Origin: DATDSR01 sp036517855
Lineage (GTDB): Bacteria > Patescibacteriota > Minisyncoccia > Phycocordibacterales > DATDSR01
DNA length: 5,875 bases
Assembly: GCA_036517855.1 (NCBI GenBank)
Contig: DATDSR010000012.1
Coordinates: 1-5,875, forward strand
Direction: 5' to 3'
Numbering within the stretch: the stretch's first letter is position 1; each line of letters starts with the position of its first letter. Below, one piece after another: positions 5,402-5,875 of the stretch. Below the pieces are notes generated by a model. The model saw nothing but the letters and a program-made list of their open reading frames with translations. It had not been told where the DNA came from and made no database searches. The position numbers were made by a program, and so were the translations under genes.

Positions 5402-5406
5402 CAAGA

Positions 5407-5875
5407 CTAATTAAGACGCACTTCGCCTAAGGTTTCAGTTATCACGCCTTTGATTTCGAGGGCGGCTAGGGCGCTGTTGCCTTCGGCTACCGATGTTTCG
5501 AGGGCTTGCAGGATTTCGTCGCGGGGCAATGGTTCAATGCTAAGCATTTCCACAATTTGTCGTTGGCAGTCGGTTAAATCTGTGAGGTCAAGCTCGCGCT
5601 GGCCGGATTCGTCAACCTGAAAGCCGAGGGCCGTGAGGATGTCGCTACTTGAGGTAATAGGTGTGGCACCCAAGCGCAAGAGTTGGTTAGCTCCAGCCGA
5701 TTGAGGGGAAAAGATAGAGCCGGGTACCACGAGCACATCGCGATTATATTCTGTTGCAAGTCTCGCGGTGATGCGCGTGCCAGATTTTTCGCCAGCTTCT
5801 ATCACAAGCACGGCTTTCACCAGGCCTGCCATCAAGCGATTGCGCTGGGGGAATGTGTAAACGCCTGCTGGATAC
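5407..5875 (-). CDS. dprA: DNA-processing protein DprA, 5' part outside the window
   Basis: DprA binds incoming single-stranded DNA and loads RecA during natural transformation. The last 155 residues are visible, and the frame stays open to the right edge, so the start is missing. Seen: FPQRNRLMAGL (family FPRRNRIIAGL), VLVIEAGEKSGTRITARLA, DVLVVPGSIFSPQSAGANQL and LLRLGATPITSSSDIL, all signature parts of the Rossmann-fold DprA core. A C-terminal winged-helix-like tail (about 95-155) ends in ITETLGEVRLN. There is no frameshift. The tail winged helix is optional in the family. Adjacent dprA and topA is a common bacterial order, which makes the 1.6-kb block between them noteworthy. Confidence 0.96.
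   Translation of the reverse strand, partial: YPAGVYTFPQRNRLMAGLVKAVLVIEAGEKSGTRITARLATEYNRDVLVVPGSIFSPQSAGANQLLRLGATPITSSSDILTALGFQVDESGQRELDLTDLTDCQRQIVEMLSIEPLPRDEILQALETSVAEGNSALAALEIKGVITETLGEVRLN

Noticed and set aside
3731..5424. GCACTTC at 3731-3737 and 5418-5424 as possible target-site duplication of the block
   Set aside because: Seven bases is too short, one copy lies inside dprA, and no inverted terminal repeats or recombinase are present.
1..5875. CRISPR array, tRNA, rRNA, insertion sequence or attachment site
   Set aside because: No spaced direct repeats, cloverleaf, rRNA-like segment, transposase or integrase frame was seen on either strand.

Overview
The window holds seven genes, all on the minus strand, read from high to low coordinates. 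They are the 3' part of dprA (cut at the right edge), four small genes I do not recognise, topA, and a RelA/SpoT-type (p)ppGpp synthetase gene (cut at the left edge). There is no tRNA, rRNA, CRISPR array, transposase or integrase, and no gene-free stretch longer than about 130 bases. The standard genetic code fits, since TGA, TAG and TAA all close genes. dprA next to topA is a common bacterial arrangement. The topA-rel order, the divergent compact proteins and the apparently leaderless topA start suggest an uncultured lineage, perhaps Patescibacteria/CPR (Parcubacteria-like). That placement is inference only.

Right part (about 5400-5875): the C-terminal half of DprA, the RecA loader in DNA uptake, with its winged-helix tail. 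Middle part (about 3760-5400): a compact block of four small genes, 119, 60, 121 and 152 codons long. Each has a strong Shine-Dalgarno sequence. The block has GC-rich hairpins behind its third and fourth genes, its own candidate promoters, and higher GC than its flanks in hand-counted samples. It looks like an insertion between dprA and topA. One product is a lysine/arginine-rich peptide, one is a zinc-ribbon protein with a cysteine-containing tail, and two are helical or charged proteins of unknown role.

Left part (1-3750): topA encodes a full type IA topoisomerase with four C-terminal cysteine clusters. Its 3' end overlaps the start of rel by 46 bases. The Rel protein keeps the synthetase residues but has lost key metal-binding residues of the HD hydrolase domain, so it is probably a synthetase-only enzyme.

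The most unusual signal is that both conserved proteins carry extra loop segments encoded by inverted repeats. A 36-base, 13-bp-stem repeat lies in topA. An 11-bp-stem hairpin beside a 16-base perfect palindrome lies in rel, and a weaker inverted repeat lies in a second rel insert. This resembles, by analogy only, palindromic elements that invade genes in frame, as in Rickettsia.
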